A stretch of 64,000 nucleotides of DNA from Verticillium longisporum (Eukaryota > Ascomycota > Sordariomycetes > Glomerellales > Plectosphaerellaceae): contig JAETXT010000010.1 in the NCBI GenBank assembly GCA_019188255.1, forward strand, positions 1,488,001-1,552,000, in the 5' to 3' direction. Both the position numbers and the translations under genes were made by a program. Within the stretch, counting starts at the first letter, position 1. Every line of letters starts with the position of its first letter. The notes beneath the pieces were generated by a model. That model saw only the letters and a program-made list of their open reading frames with translations, had not been told where the DNA came from and ran no database searches. Of the stretch, positions 23,301 to 33,601 are shown one piece after another.

Positions 23301-23690
23301 TTGAAGCTATCGGTGGTCTGCCCCGAGGATTGTGTGGCTGCCTTTGGTGCCGTTATGCAAGCTGTCTTTTTCATCACACCCATTGAGCAGTTACAGTTCG
23401 TTTCGTCCACGGCGAACAAACTTTCCCTAGATGTTTCTACGTTGGGCAGTTGAAAAGGAATACATTTCGGTTACTCAAGCGATTGTGGAGAATCGGGGAG
23501 AAATGGGTCGTGAGGTGCTTAAACCTTCGCCCATCGTGCGACATTCTGTACAAAGACGATGAGCTTCACCACAACACACTAACGCGATGGCTCTCGTGCA
23601 GGTCTGGTACATCAAAACTTGAATTTTAGCTACTTCTGAGTGGTCGACAGCCCATTGCTTTCTCCAGACGAGATGTATCTTGAGAACTGC
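20376..23690. other. 3.3-kb intergenic stretch, no supported gene
   Basis: It should hold the promoter of the WSC gene on its left side and the 3' end of the hydrolase gene on its right. Several 90-220-codon frames exist on both strands (largest 22571-23245, plus), but they are Ser/His/Arg-rich with no domain and overlap equal frames on the other strand. I see no transposon ends, tRNA or long repeat. Confidence 0.55.
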
Positions 23691-24641
23691 CTAGAGCCTC
23701 TTCAACGCATTGAGTCGACTTTGGAGGGCCTTTTTCGTAACATTTAACCCAAATACCAGGTCAAAGCCATGGGGAAGACCAGGCCAAACGCGCAGCTCAA
23801 CTTCCACCCCAGCCTCGGCCAGCCTCGACGCATAAGTAAGGTTCTCCCCCAGGAACAGGTCCAGACTGCCCACCTCGACATAGGTTCGCGGCATCCCACC
23901 CAAGTCTTGTTGGCGTGCAGGCACGCTGTGCCTGGACACCACCCCATCTTCCAGATAGGCCTTCCAAGATCTAGTGTTGAAGAAGGGCTTGTAGCTCAGG
24001 AATGGCCACAATGGATCATCCTCGGGTAGCGTTGTGCGGTCATCCAACATGGGGTATACTAGGAGCTGCATCGCGACTCGTGGTTCCAGGTCCCTATCGC
24101 GCGCCAGGATTGCGCAACCCGTTGCGACAAGGCCGCCGGCTGAATCCCCCATGAGACAGATGCGAGTGGCGTCAATGTTGTCCTCTGCGGCGTGATCAAC
24201 CAAGAACTTGAGGGCCGCGTATGCATCTTCTATGGCGGTGGGAGCAGGGTGCTCGGGCGCGAGGCGATAGTCGACAGAATAGAACGTGACGCCCGAGTGT
24301 GAGACGTAGTGCGCAATGAGGGGCTTCAAGATGTTCGTGCAACCACATATCATGCCTCCGCCATGAAAGTAGAGCACGGCAGGTTGAGGGCCCGAGGCAG
24401 ATGCGGTCTTGTCGCTTGAGACTTTGTACACTTTGATATCGGCACCGTCGTAAGTAGGAATTTCATTACTCGTAATCTCAACGTCTTCAGCTACTGGCAT
24501 GGCAGCGAAGCTCGAACGGTAAAGATTTTCAAAGAAGGCCCGGACTTCGCCTATAGTGTCCAGAGGGGGCTGCGGTCCGGCGGGCATCGAATCCAGCATT
24601 TGTTTGTATTCCGCATCGTATCGAAGATTTGTAGCATGCAT
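23691..24641 (-). CDS. alpha/beta hydrolase, hormone-sensitive-lipase (fold-3) family
   Basis: Intronless, 316 residues, full length for the family. The oxyanion-hole motif HGGG is at 93-96, the nucleophile elbow GDSAGG places S167, and the acid and base of the triad are D261 (in EVGSLDLFLGE) and H291 (in PGLPHGFD). YSVDYRLAPEHPAP upstream of the elbow is typical of the family. It probably hydrolyses a small carboxyl ester or lactone in the cytosol; no signal peptide or membrane segment is visible. Its neighbours give no pathway. The start is the first ATG of the frame. Confidence 0.92.
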   Translation of the reverse strand: MHATNLRYDAEYKQMLDSMPAGPQPPLDTIGEVRAFFENLYRSSFAAMPVAEDVEITSNEIPTYDGADIKVYKVSSDKTASASGPQPAVLYFHGGGMICGCTNILKPLIAHYVSHSGVTFYSVDYRLAPEHPAPTAIEDAYAALKFLVDHAAEDNIDATRICLMGDSAGGLVATGCAILARDRDLEPRVAMQLLVYPMLDDRTTLPEDDPLWPFLSYKPFFNTRSWKAYLEDGVVSRHSVPARQQDLGGMPRTYVEVGSLDLFLGENLTYASRLAEAGVEVELRVWPGLPHGFDLVFGLNVTKKALQSRLNALKRL

Positions 24642-25623
24642 GATGGCGAAGGCGATGAGAATAGTGCTTGGTAGATGGCGGTACTAGCAGTGAAGAGAAT
24701 GTAGTTGAATGATATTCGTCTGCTGTTGATCTCCAAGTACTCTTCCACAACGATGCTTTGTTCTCATTTATCGGCAATCATCAAGCTTCCCGCACTCGCA
24801 TTGTTCAATCCGAAGTCGCTTGGGAATTCCCCGGATCTGTTCGTATTTAAGTCCGATTGTGATTGCGTCGAGGGAGACGATCACAAAGAGAAATGCCCTC
24901 ACGCACACATTTTGCGTCTGGGTGACTTAGTTCCGTGATACACGGCTGTCAGCAATTATCAGTGCTGCAGGCCCCTCCTTTATCAGCGGCCTGACTCATG
25001 GGAGGGCCCTTTACACCATGCCGACTCGATTTGATAAAACGAGCCAGAGCGCTGTTCACTGCGAGAAAAAGTGCGAAAGTCGCGTAGAACAATGCTAAGT
25101 TGTGGTGGCATTGTGCATTGTCCGAATCGTCCGAAGGCTTGGCCAGTCGGCGCCCTATCCCTTTCCGTCCACCAGCACCAAATCGATGGCCAGGTTGAAG
25201 TCATTCTCCCAAAAGCTCCGGCCGGTGCTAATCAGCTTATCTCTTGCAGTAGGCTTTGGGTAAATGGCTTGTGCCCTGCAAATTTTGACCAGAGGAGATC
25301 CCTTAACGGTATGTTTCGAGGCACGTCATGCTTGGAGGTGCCGGATAGATGTGCGAAGCTCTTGATGCAGAAATACAGTCGACGGCAGTGGGACATCATG
25401 ATGTACAGTCTACTTCGTCTGGAGTATAGCCGGGAAAGGAGCAGGCATGAGTGAGTTGAATATTAATCGGCAAGGAGGACAAATATTCACGACCGATGTA
25501 GGATGCTTTCTTGACGTAGAGGCAGCGAGTTTTGCCCATGCCAGGTCGGGTTGGCCTTTGGCAATGGTCATTTCACAAGTAAATGACATTATAAATATAA
25601 TCCGTGTCATCGTCATCTTGTGT
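24642..25623. other. intergenic stretch, nothing recognised
   Basis: Short frames only. AT content is higher than in the coding parts. It lies between the hydrolase promoter and the tail of the GH71 remnant. Confidence 0.55.
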
Positions 25624-27502
25624 TCACCTCCGTACCTCAATAATTGAAGCAGTGGCAGACAATGATAGATCCCAGCTCACACTACCACACTTGCCTGTCG
25701 GTGTAGGACTGCCGAACGATCCTGTAAAGTTCTCGCGCGTGGCATCTTTATACTTGCCACATGTCAACGTACGCTTCGAGTAAGTGCAGGTATCTTGAAA
25801 GAGAGTAACCCCCTGGATCGTACCGGAGGCATGATTGGGTCTCCAGGATAATCCTTCCATGTCAAAGTGAGCTGGTCCTTTTCCCATGTGCAGATATCTG
25901 GGTTATTGATGCTCAGGGTTTTAGACCACAAGCTGTAACCACGGTATTGGCCCTTGCCCCCGACTTCCCAGTACACCATCAAGAAGACACCACCGTAGCC
26001 CTCACGACCACTTGCTGGTATGGTCTTCGGTTCCGGTCCCGGGCTTGGTATGGGATCACCGCCACTGCCGTCGCCGTCTTCATTGTCAGTGCCCGACTCA
26101 TAATTGATGAGGATCGTGTTCAGGGCCGGATCGAGATATGTGCCGGTTGCCGCCAAGAAACCACCCCAGCCATTCTCGCTGGGCGCGAACACGGCCTGGT
26201 TATTGTCTGTCCACCATGGCTGGTAGGCGCTCAGAGTTGGACACCCGCTTGTAGTGCGGGTTACGGTCGTTGTGGCCACAGCATTACAGACCGTTCTCTC
26301 GGTGCAGCGCGTCGTGTAACAATCAGTCGTAAAGGTGCGGGCACCGGCACTCGGTAATGCGACGGAGCAGCTCGCCGTGCAGGCGCTCTCCATCTTGGGC
26401 TTTTCGCACTCGGCATCACGCTCCCAGCCACCGCCGACGCAGACAGCCGCAGGACAGGCAGGGCCCACGCAGCCGCCGCCCGTGATGTCAATGCCGCCGC
26501 CGCCAAAAAGGGCTCAAGCAGGTGCCGCAATCGAAGACGCAGCCACCGCAGCCCAGAAGGCCGCAACTGTTACACATGGCGGTGCATCCCACTCCGCAGC
26601 CGCTGCCTGCACAGATGGGCGCTGGGGGGACCAGTGCTCGAGTGACGCACCTTGAAGTGTACGTCCTTGTCACTAATGGGGGGCCATGTCGTGGAGCCTG
26701 TGGGCGTCGAGGTAACGACAAGGGTCATGGCAGTCTCATCGACCCCTAGTGGGGGCCCGATGGTGATAGTTCGGGAAGGGAAAATTGACGGTGTTCTGGA
26801 GTAGTCAATTCCAATGACACTGGTGGCGGTAATGTTGATATTGTAGACGGGTATGGGAGTTGTCTTGACAGGCAGGTAGGTGATGACCAGACCTGTCAGC
26901 CTTGATGTTGACCAAACCCAGCTCTGAGTGATTGTGGTCGTATGAGGAGGGAACAAGATAATTGTCGGCGTAGAGAGAGTCAAGGGCGGGAGGCCGATCA
27001 CGCATGGCGGAATACACGAGGCAATCAGCATCTGATCCTTCCAAATTTTGGGATCGATCAACACAAGTCCCCCCGCCTTATTCTCAACACAGGGTTCGGG
27101 ACAATAGCCTCTTGAGCAGGCAAACTGGCAAAGGCCAAAGTCATTGAGCTTGGGGTCGCCCGACCTGCCACCAACTTTGTCTACCTTATGGTGGCGGGCG
27201 GCTGATTCAGGGCTCCTTGCTTGTCACAGGTGCAGATACCAGGGGCAAAAGCCAAAGTTGCAGGCGTAGTTGCAGAGGCCCTCTCAAGGCATCGATGTGA
27301 GCCTCCTGGGTCAATTTATCTCAATGGCCCAGTCAGACTCGGTATAATTGACAGCATTGGAGACCTGAAGAACGACTATGAGCATGATGTCTTTTAGGCA
27401 ATACCGGACTTTAGCTTTGAAGAGACCTACCACAAAGTAGGCGAATGCCGCCTTGGCTTGGACTTGTATGGCGCATAGCAGCACTGCTGCCCAGACACAC
27501 AA
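25624..27502 (-). pseudogene. GH71 alpha-1,3-glucanase (mutanase) remnant lacking its catalytic domain
   Basis: Reading leftward from 27502, a signal-peptide-like stretch (AAVLLCAIQVQA) leads into KAAFAYFVV, a plausible intron (GTAGGT donor, TTCAG acceptor, about 27358-27430), then NAVNYTESDWAIEI and, after a one-base slip, QEAHIDA: the first 35 residues of a mature GH71 enzyme. At about 27280-27292 this jumps straight to the Cys-rich tail (GLCNYACNFGFCP, then GLCQFACSRGYCPEPC), so some 400 catalytic residues are missing. Further slips occur near 27250 and 27180 and again around 26500-26640, where CGVGCTAMCNSCGLLGCGGC is cut from the following segment. The tail continues to GQYRGYSLWS...DICTW and ends at 25624. 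The start codon position now reads TTG. It cannot make an active glucanase. The GH71 family call for the N-terminus is strong; assignment of the far C-terminal tail is by continuity. Confidence 0.75.
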
Positions 27503-27914
27503 TGATATTGGCCTATCAACACGCTCACCAATTCGTATCTAAGTACCACCTACACACGTGTGGATCGCCATCCCATGATTACCAGAGGAATATGAGTAGA
27601 CATGATTTGAGGAATTTCAGGTCCGCTTGGCTGTCCAATCGGTGCTTTGCCCTCGCACGGAGAACTAAGAAGTGCCTTGCATGCACCACGGTTGGGACCT
27701 TGTACATACAGTGTGGACAGGAACCCATCATCTGTCCAACTTCGCTTTCCACTATCGATATTGAACACATCATTTGGAAGAACCCATACAAACCGGCTTT
27801 CTCAATAGTGAGCCACGATCCCCAATCCACATCAGAGTCAAGCAAAGGCATCAATGCATGCATTCTGGTTGGCTCCATATGCTGTTTGGCTGCTGATGCT
27901 GAGTAGTCGCTCAA
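27503..27914. other. intergenic, shared upstream region
   Basis: Lies between the 5' end of the GH71 remnant and the F-box-like gene, which are divergent. A 153-codon plus-strand frame overlaps it but has no protein-like features. Confidence 0.55.
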
Positions 27915-29984
27915 ATGATCACAAATTTGCCTACAGAGCTTCGGCGCGAAATTTGTGAATGGCTGTATAAAATCTACCCAGCGAGTATCCTCGACTTTTC
28001 CCTCGCGAGTCGAGATTGCTACGCTGCTGCTGTCGAGATCCTCTTCCGCACCATTCATATCCATTTTTCAGGTTTCGGTCAGCTGTCTCGCCAAGTGGCG
28101 CAATGTCGAGAAAGACTCCAACGTGAGCAAAGAGGCTTCAGCGTCGTTCATCGCCTGATAGTCACCGGCTACGGGTATTATTACGACGACGACACCCTGA
28201 CTGTAGTTTCTGACGGGACGGGATCGGGTCGGCCATGGCAGCGGCTCGGGATCCGGGCGCCAGAGAGAGCCCCAGACGACGATACTGATCTGGACCGCTG
28301 GCTGGATCAGCAGGATGTCGACCATCAACAGACCTCAAATGAGCCCTTGGAGGTGGTGTACGAAAACGATCACAAGTGGCTACCCCTGGCTCACCTCGTG
28401 GAGCAGATGCCTGCCTTAAACGACATTGTTTACGGCTGCGACAACCAGATTCCACCTTGCCTGTTGGACCTCATCCATGGCAAGCTTCCGGGATGCAAGC
28501 TGCGAATGAGTACTTTTCGTCTGCGAAGTCTGTACGCCCCGTTTCTTGACGACCACGAGTACAGGCTCGTCACCTCGCCGAATCTGTACAGCATTCAATG
28601 CGCGCAGGAAATTCGCTTTGGATCTCATTATGGAACTGAACCGCAAGTTAGTACAGATGTATGCCTTCGTGAGATTGAAGCCGCCGTGGCTGCCTTATCT
28701 GGGCTGGCACCTGGTGTGAAGCAAGCACGCCTCCTATGCGACGGGGACTTTCGAGACAGTCAGTCCCAACCAGAGTCCTTCTCTCTGCCTCGGGAAAAGA
28801 TCATCCGACGTGTAAAAGAGTCGACTAAATTGACACCGGGTTCAATGGGCTCCCTACAGTATCTGCAGCTGACAGATCTGACTGGGGACGGGTCATGCAT
28901 GTCGCAACTCTTGCTGGACTCGTCAAGGAACACTGACCTTTCGGTGCTGCGGGCGCTTAGGCTGGAGATGACCATCCCTACCAGAACGCTTTGGGACCTA
29001 GATTTGAAATACTCTTTCCCAGCCCTGACCACATTCGTGCTCAGTATGTGGCCAGTTAAAGGCCAATCCCATGATGGCGAACCTCCACTGGACTCGAGCG
29101 CTGTAAGCCCGTTCGTGCAGAAGCTCGTTCGCCAAGGATTGACTGTCCTTCAGCTTGACGGCTGGGACTATCGCGCCTCATCGCCAACTTCTATCCTCGG
29201 TCCGAGCCTCAAAGTCCTACGACTTACTTCCCAATCTCGGAGGGGCACCAGCGGCGCCCTGTTGCAAAAGGATGTGGAGCACTTGGCAGAACTCTGCCCC
29301 TCGATCGAAGAACTGGCGCTGCCGATTTGGCGCTCACAGGGAGATGCCCGTGAGGTCGCTATGTACACCGCCCTGGGCCGACTTGGACGTTTGAGACGCC
29401 TTTCTTTGCTCCTCCTGGTGTGGGTTCCTACACGTGGTTTGCCGGTGCCGCCCTCTTACAACGAATTCGAATCTCGAGAGCTTTCGTGCCTTGCGCCGTA
29501 CCGCGTTGGACACTTGCGAGACGCATTCATTGATGCGGCCGTGGATGAGAAGCTGGCTCGGGCCATATTTCACACCATCAGAGCGAGAAACAGGCCATCC
29601 CACCCGTCATTACAATATCTTCAACTTGATGTGGCTGGATGGCAAGAATTCTGTGGAAGGGAGAGCATGGTCTTGGACAAGTACTTTTTACACATTGGCC
29701 TCTCGTGGCTGCTTAACTGGGATCCACGCGACACTCACCATGACGAGCTCCTTGCACAAGAGCTAGGTAGAGATGAACGCTTGGCCAATGCGAAGATGGA
29801 CGACGAAAACTTCGCAGAGGACCATTGTGAGCTCAAACCGGTTTATCGTTCATTGTGGCCACATCACTCGCGAGATGACGGCCCGCCAGGCGAAACCCCT
29901 GAAAGACTGCTGGAACCCGGTGTTCTGGAAGATGGGTGGAGGGGCGATTGGCATAGCTTTCCGCTGTATTCAGATCATTCTTGA
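27915..29984 (+). CDS. F-box-like protein with LRR-like C-terminal region
   Basis: Intronless, 689 residues. The N-terminus ITNLPTELRREICEWLY...ILDFSLASRDCYAAAVEILFRTIHI has the layout of fungal F-box domains (Leu-Pro start, Leu/Ile spacing, S-x-x-C), about residues 1-50. Later segments such as LSVLRALRLEM, LTTFVLSMW, LTVLQLDGW, LKVLRLTSQ and LCPSIEELALPI resemble irregular leucine-rich repeats. Such proteins usually act as substrate adaptors of SCF ubiquitin ligases through Skp1. The target is unknown; F-box families are large and poorly conserved in ascomycetes. The frame is undamaged although both neighbours on the left and several on the right are broken. Confidence 0.75.
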   Translation: MITNLPTELRREICEWLYKIYPASILDFSLASRDCYAAAVEILFRTIHIHFSGFGQLSRQVAQCRERLQREQRGFSVVHRLIVTGYGYYYDDDTLTVVSDGTGSGRPWQRLGIRAPERAPDDDTDLDRWLDQQDVDHQQTSNEPLEVVYENDHKWLPLAHLVEQMPALNDIVYGCDNQIPPCLLDLIHGKLPGCKLRMSTFRLRSLYAPFLDDHEYRLVTSPNLYSIQCAQEIRFGSHYGTEPQVSTDVCLREIEAAVAALSGLAPGVKQARLLCDGDFRDSQSQPESFSLPREKIIRRVKESTKLTPGSMGSLQYLQLTDLTGDGSCMSQLLLDSSRNTDLSVLRALRLEMTIPTRTLWDLDLKYSFPALTTFVLSMWPVKGQSHDGEPPLDSSAVSPFVQKLVRQGLTVLQLDGWDYRASSPTSILGPSLKVLRLTSQSRRGTSGALLQKDVEHLAELCPSIEELALPIWRSQGDAREVAMYTALGRLGRLRRLSLLLLVWVPTRGLPVPPSYNEFESRELSCLAPYRVGHLRDAFIDAAVDEKLARAIFHTIRARNRPSHPSLQYLQLDVAGWQEFCGRESMVLDKYFLHIGLSWLLNWDPRDTHHDELLAQELGRDERLANAKMDDENFAEDHCELKPVYRSLWPHHSRDDGPPGETPERLLEPGVLEDGWRGDWHSFPLYSDHS

Positions 29985-31133
29985 GGCTCAAGATACCTTA
30001 CCAGTTGTTGCTTCAAGCCTTCGCCGTCACTCTTCTTTCAGACAGTTTCCATTTTCAAGTCCAAATTGCGATAACAAGCCAAACGCATATAATCTCTAAC
30101 GATGTTGGATCGAATTCGACTCCGCACTCACAGAATGCTAATTCATGTGCACTAGGGCGTGCACGTTTCTCTTGATTCCTACATCCTACTTCTAAGGTGC
30201 TGTTATATTGGACTGCACATATATTCTGTGTTGCGGTCAGACTGAACTGTGCACCCGGAGCTGCAAGTGCCTGTTATGCTGTAGTTTCGCTCTGGCGTAT
30301 ATGAATATTCAAAAGGAGGGACAAAATCATTTCACAGTCCCGTTGGTCATTGACTGTCATTCAGTATCGTCCGTCACTTGAGCTTGGCTGATGGGTATGT
30401 AGAAACCAGCCTCTAAGCTTTGGCAGCTTCAGACCAGGTGCTCTGTTGTTGTCTGCATGATAAGTTATGATACTGAATGAGTGCTGACCACGCCGACGAA
30501 GCCAAGTTCATTATTCGTGCAGAAGACGACCCTACTGATTTGAAACAGGCCTCATTACACGACTTCGGCCAGCCTTGCCTAACTGGGAATAATCTCACTC
30601 TCCTCCTTGACAGCCGAACGCCGGCCTCCCACTACGCCAAACTCCGACGTCATGCCATCGGCTATTACTCCGAACGAACGCGTGTCGCTGGGCACACCCC
30701 ACACATGACGGCAACGCCGAGTCAGTGGATTGACTGTACTGACCCGGAATCCCTGGTGCTTGACCAAGAAATCGGACTGAACCCGCATAGGCCAGGTTTA
30801 ACATGATTCAAATGAAATATCTAAGGGTTCAGAGCCAATTGCCACCCAGCTCAGCCACGCGAGCTGACTGGGGTTCCTACAGAGGGGAGTGTCATGCCCC
30901 GCGCGAGCAAAACTGACGGGCGGAGTAATGATTATCAGATGGTAGATGTGCCGAGCGAGCTTAATTGGATTTCAGTTTGTGGAATAGCGTCGTGAAAGCC
31001 TTGACTCGACTGGATTGAGAATCTGCACTTGTATAAGACGGCTCGGTCTGCTCGGCTGGTTGGAGTGACGCAAGAATCTTGGCCATGTAGGAGGAGCCTC
31101 TCTCACACACGCACACGCAGACATTTCTTTACC
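29985..31133. other. intergenic, promoter of the GMC oxidoreductase
   Basis: No supported gene; overlapping short frames on both strands near 30480-30806 look random. Confidence 0.55.
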
Positions 31134-32806
31134 ATGCACTTCTCATCTATTGTGCTTGGCCTCACCCTTGGCCTCGTCGGTGAGGGGGCCGCCCGACCCA
31201 GCCAGGACAAGTACGACTACATTGTCGTCGGTGGTGGCCCGGCTGGCATCATTACCGCCGAGCGTCTGGCGGAGACCAATAAGAAGGTCCTTCTACTCGA
31301 GCGCGGCCAGGGACCGACTGTTGAGACTGGAGCTACGAACTCGCTCGTATGGAACGACACCATCACCGCCGTTGACGTTCCCGCCCTGGCCCCCGTCATT
31401 CCTCCCGGGTACATGTGTGAGGACACCCCTGGGTCCGCGGCCTGCGTCCTCGGTGGTGGTACATCCATCAACTTTCTCGTCTTTGTGCACCCTCCTGCAC
31501 ACGACTTCGAAAACTGGCCTCGCGGCTGGAAGTGGCCCAACGTCGCGCCTGCTGCCGCCAGGCTCTACGAACGTAACCCCGGTAGCACGCTCCCGTCTGG
31601 AGATGGTCAGCGCTATGACCAGGGTCTCTACTCGACCATGTCTACCTTCCTCAGCAATCTCGGCTGGAAGTCTGTCGATATGATCGACGAGCCTGACAAA
31701 AAGCACAAGGCGTACAGCTACCCCTCGTGGAACATCAAAGACTCCAAGCGCGCCGGCCCCGTCCGCACCTATCTCCCCAAGGCGCTGGAGTACGATAACT
31801 TCACTCTCCGACTCGGCGTCAAGGTCAACCGCCTCATTCGCAAGGGAAGCCGCGTGACCGGCGTAGAGGTTGAGAACAACGGCAAGATTGAGACTGTTGG
31901 TCTCGCCTCTAAGGGCAGGGTGGTCCTCGCTGCTGGCGCCTTGTCCACGCCCAGGATACTCTTCCATTCGGGCATTGGGCCGACCAGGCAGATCGAGGCC
32001 GCGAAGAACTCTGGCGTTCAAGTCCCTTCCAAGAAGGACTGGATCAAACTCCCCGTTGGCCAGAACCTGAAAGATCACCCCATCTTCGCCATCACCGCCC
32101 AAACCGACGGCAACTGGGGCGCTCTTGATCTTGCTAGCGTTGTGAATGGTTCCGATACCACCAACATTCAGCTTTACGAGGGTAGCGGCTCCGGTGTGCT
32201 GTCTCAGGGCCGCCACCGCCTGATCTTCTTCACGTCGAGTGTTGGTAGTGACGGAATTACTCGCTACTTCCAGGGCTCTTGTGCCGCCTCCGGCAACGGC
32301 ACTGTCGCTATCACTAGCTACATGACCCATGGTCTTACGTCAACTGGTGTCTTTGGCCTCCTGAACAACGGCACTGGCGTCTTCGAGAAATCTGCGTACC
32401 TGCAGACGGATGCCGACAGGGAGTCGGCCACCGAGTTTGTGCAGAGCATGGTCGACGCCATTTCTGACCCCGCCTCGGGATTCTCTCTTCGGACCAACAC
32501 AAACACCACTGCCATCTTAAATACGCTGAGGAGTGGTAATCACTACACTGGTACGGCACGCATGGGATCCGACGACGGTCGCAAGGGCGGCCAGGCAGTC
32601 GTCGACACGAACACCAAGGTGTATGGCGTGGACAACCTTGTGAGTACCTTGCCTTGTTGATAAGATTTATTTGCTTGTGTGCTAACGATCCGCAGTTCGT
32701 CACAGATGCAAGCATCCACCCCGATCTTCCCACTGGAAACACCCAGGCCATCGTCATGGTTGCCGCAGAAGCGGCGGTGGCTAGGATCATTGCGTACCGG
32801 GGCTGA
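31134..32806 (+). CDS. secreted GMC oxidoreductase, cellobiose-dehydrogenase flavodomain-like (AA3)
   Basis: Two exons (31134-32639 and 32696-32806; 56-nt intron with GCTAAC branch site) give 538 residues. A signal peptide (MHFSSIVLGLTLGLVGEGAA) precedes the FAD-binding motif DYIVVGGGPAG at about 28-38. The active site is seen as H470 in SGNHYTGTARMG and N517 in HPDLPTGNTQ, the His/Asn pair found in cellobiose dehydrogenase flavodomains. No cytochrome (AA8) or cellulose-binding module is present, so it is a flavodomain-only form. It likely oxidises a sugar or alcohol outside the cell, passing electrons to O2, quinones or a partner such as a lytic polysaccharide monooxygenase. Several N-glycosylation sites (NDT, NGS, NGT, NTT) fit secretion. 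The methionine at 31029 is in a 5' extension without signal-peptide form and was rejected. Confidence 0.9.
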
Positions 32807-33601
32807 AGTCCGGGGCTGAAGTAGGGACGAGGGTACGAGAAAGCTTGAGAGAACCTCGAAAAGAATGAATCTTTATGTATGACCGAAAACTGCGCTTTCA
32901 AATTATCAAGTCAACTTCAATATCGATTCTGAGCAGAGTGAGAATACTGACAACACTTCAGTGGGCAGGGTCATCGATAGTATGAAATGAAAGCATATCT
33001 CACTGACGGCCTTCTGAGTTGAGCAGAAGGTGACTCGCGCCTTCTAACACCTTCAACTCTGCTCATAGCCCCTTAGAGCTTCCTCTCACGTCGGCAGCTC
33101 GCATTCTGCCGCGGAAGCGTCTGAGCATCCCGAGTTTAGGTAGTTACGGGTTTCCCAAGAACTCACCCCAGCCAACGTGGATGCCTTCTATGGAGCATCT
33201 AGAATACCTTTTCCTAATCCCGAAGTCTGTTATGCATCAGAAATCATGGCGTTCCTTTCGCCATATACTTCTATGGCCTCTCAAGGCCAAATTATACATT
33301 TCAGGGGTGATAACGACGATGCACAACCTCCGCTGCATGGCATTACTGGCAAAGCATGCCTGAAGAGAATAGGTTGAATCCCGGTCAGAGCTTAGCATTC
33401 CAAAGAAGAGCTTCGCCGCATTAGTACCCCGGTACTCCCATCCCGTATCAGACTTTTGTACAAGACCCAAATCAGGAAGCTGTGTCATCACATTTATTCA
33501 CTTCGGAAACGAAAGCAATCTATGGTATTATGTGTCTTAAAGTTGGCCGAAAGGCCTTGGGAAATCTCATTCTGTGAGTGAAGTTTAAACTTCAGTTGCG
33601 C
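32807..33601. other. intergenic, 3' ends on both sides
   Basis: No gene supported. A broken inverted repeat, GAGCAGAAGGTG (33023-33034) against CACCTTC-AACTCTGCTC (33049-33065), might form an imperfect hairpin. Confidence 0.5.

Noticed and set aside
31293..32330. 345-codon minus-strand frame in the GMC gene
   Set aside because: Shadow; the GMC frame has FAD and active-site motifs.
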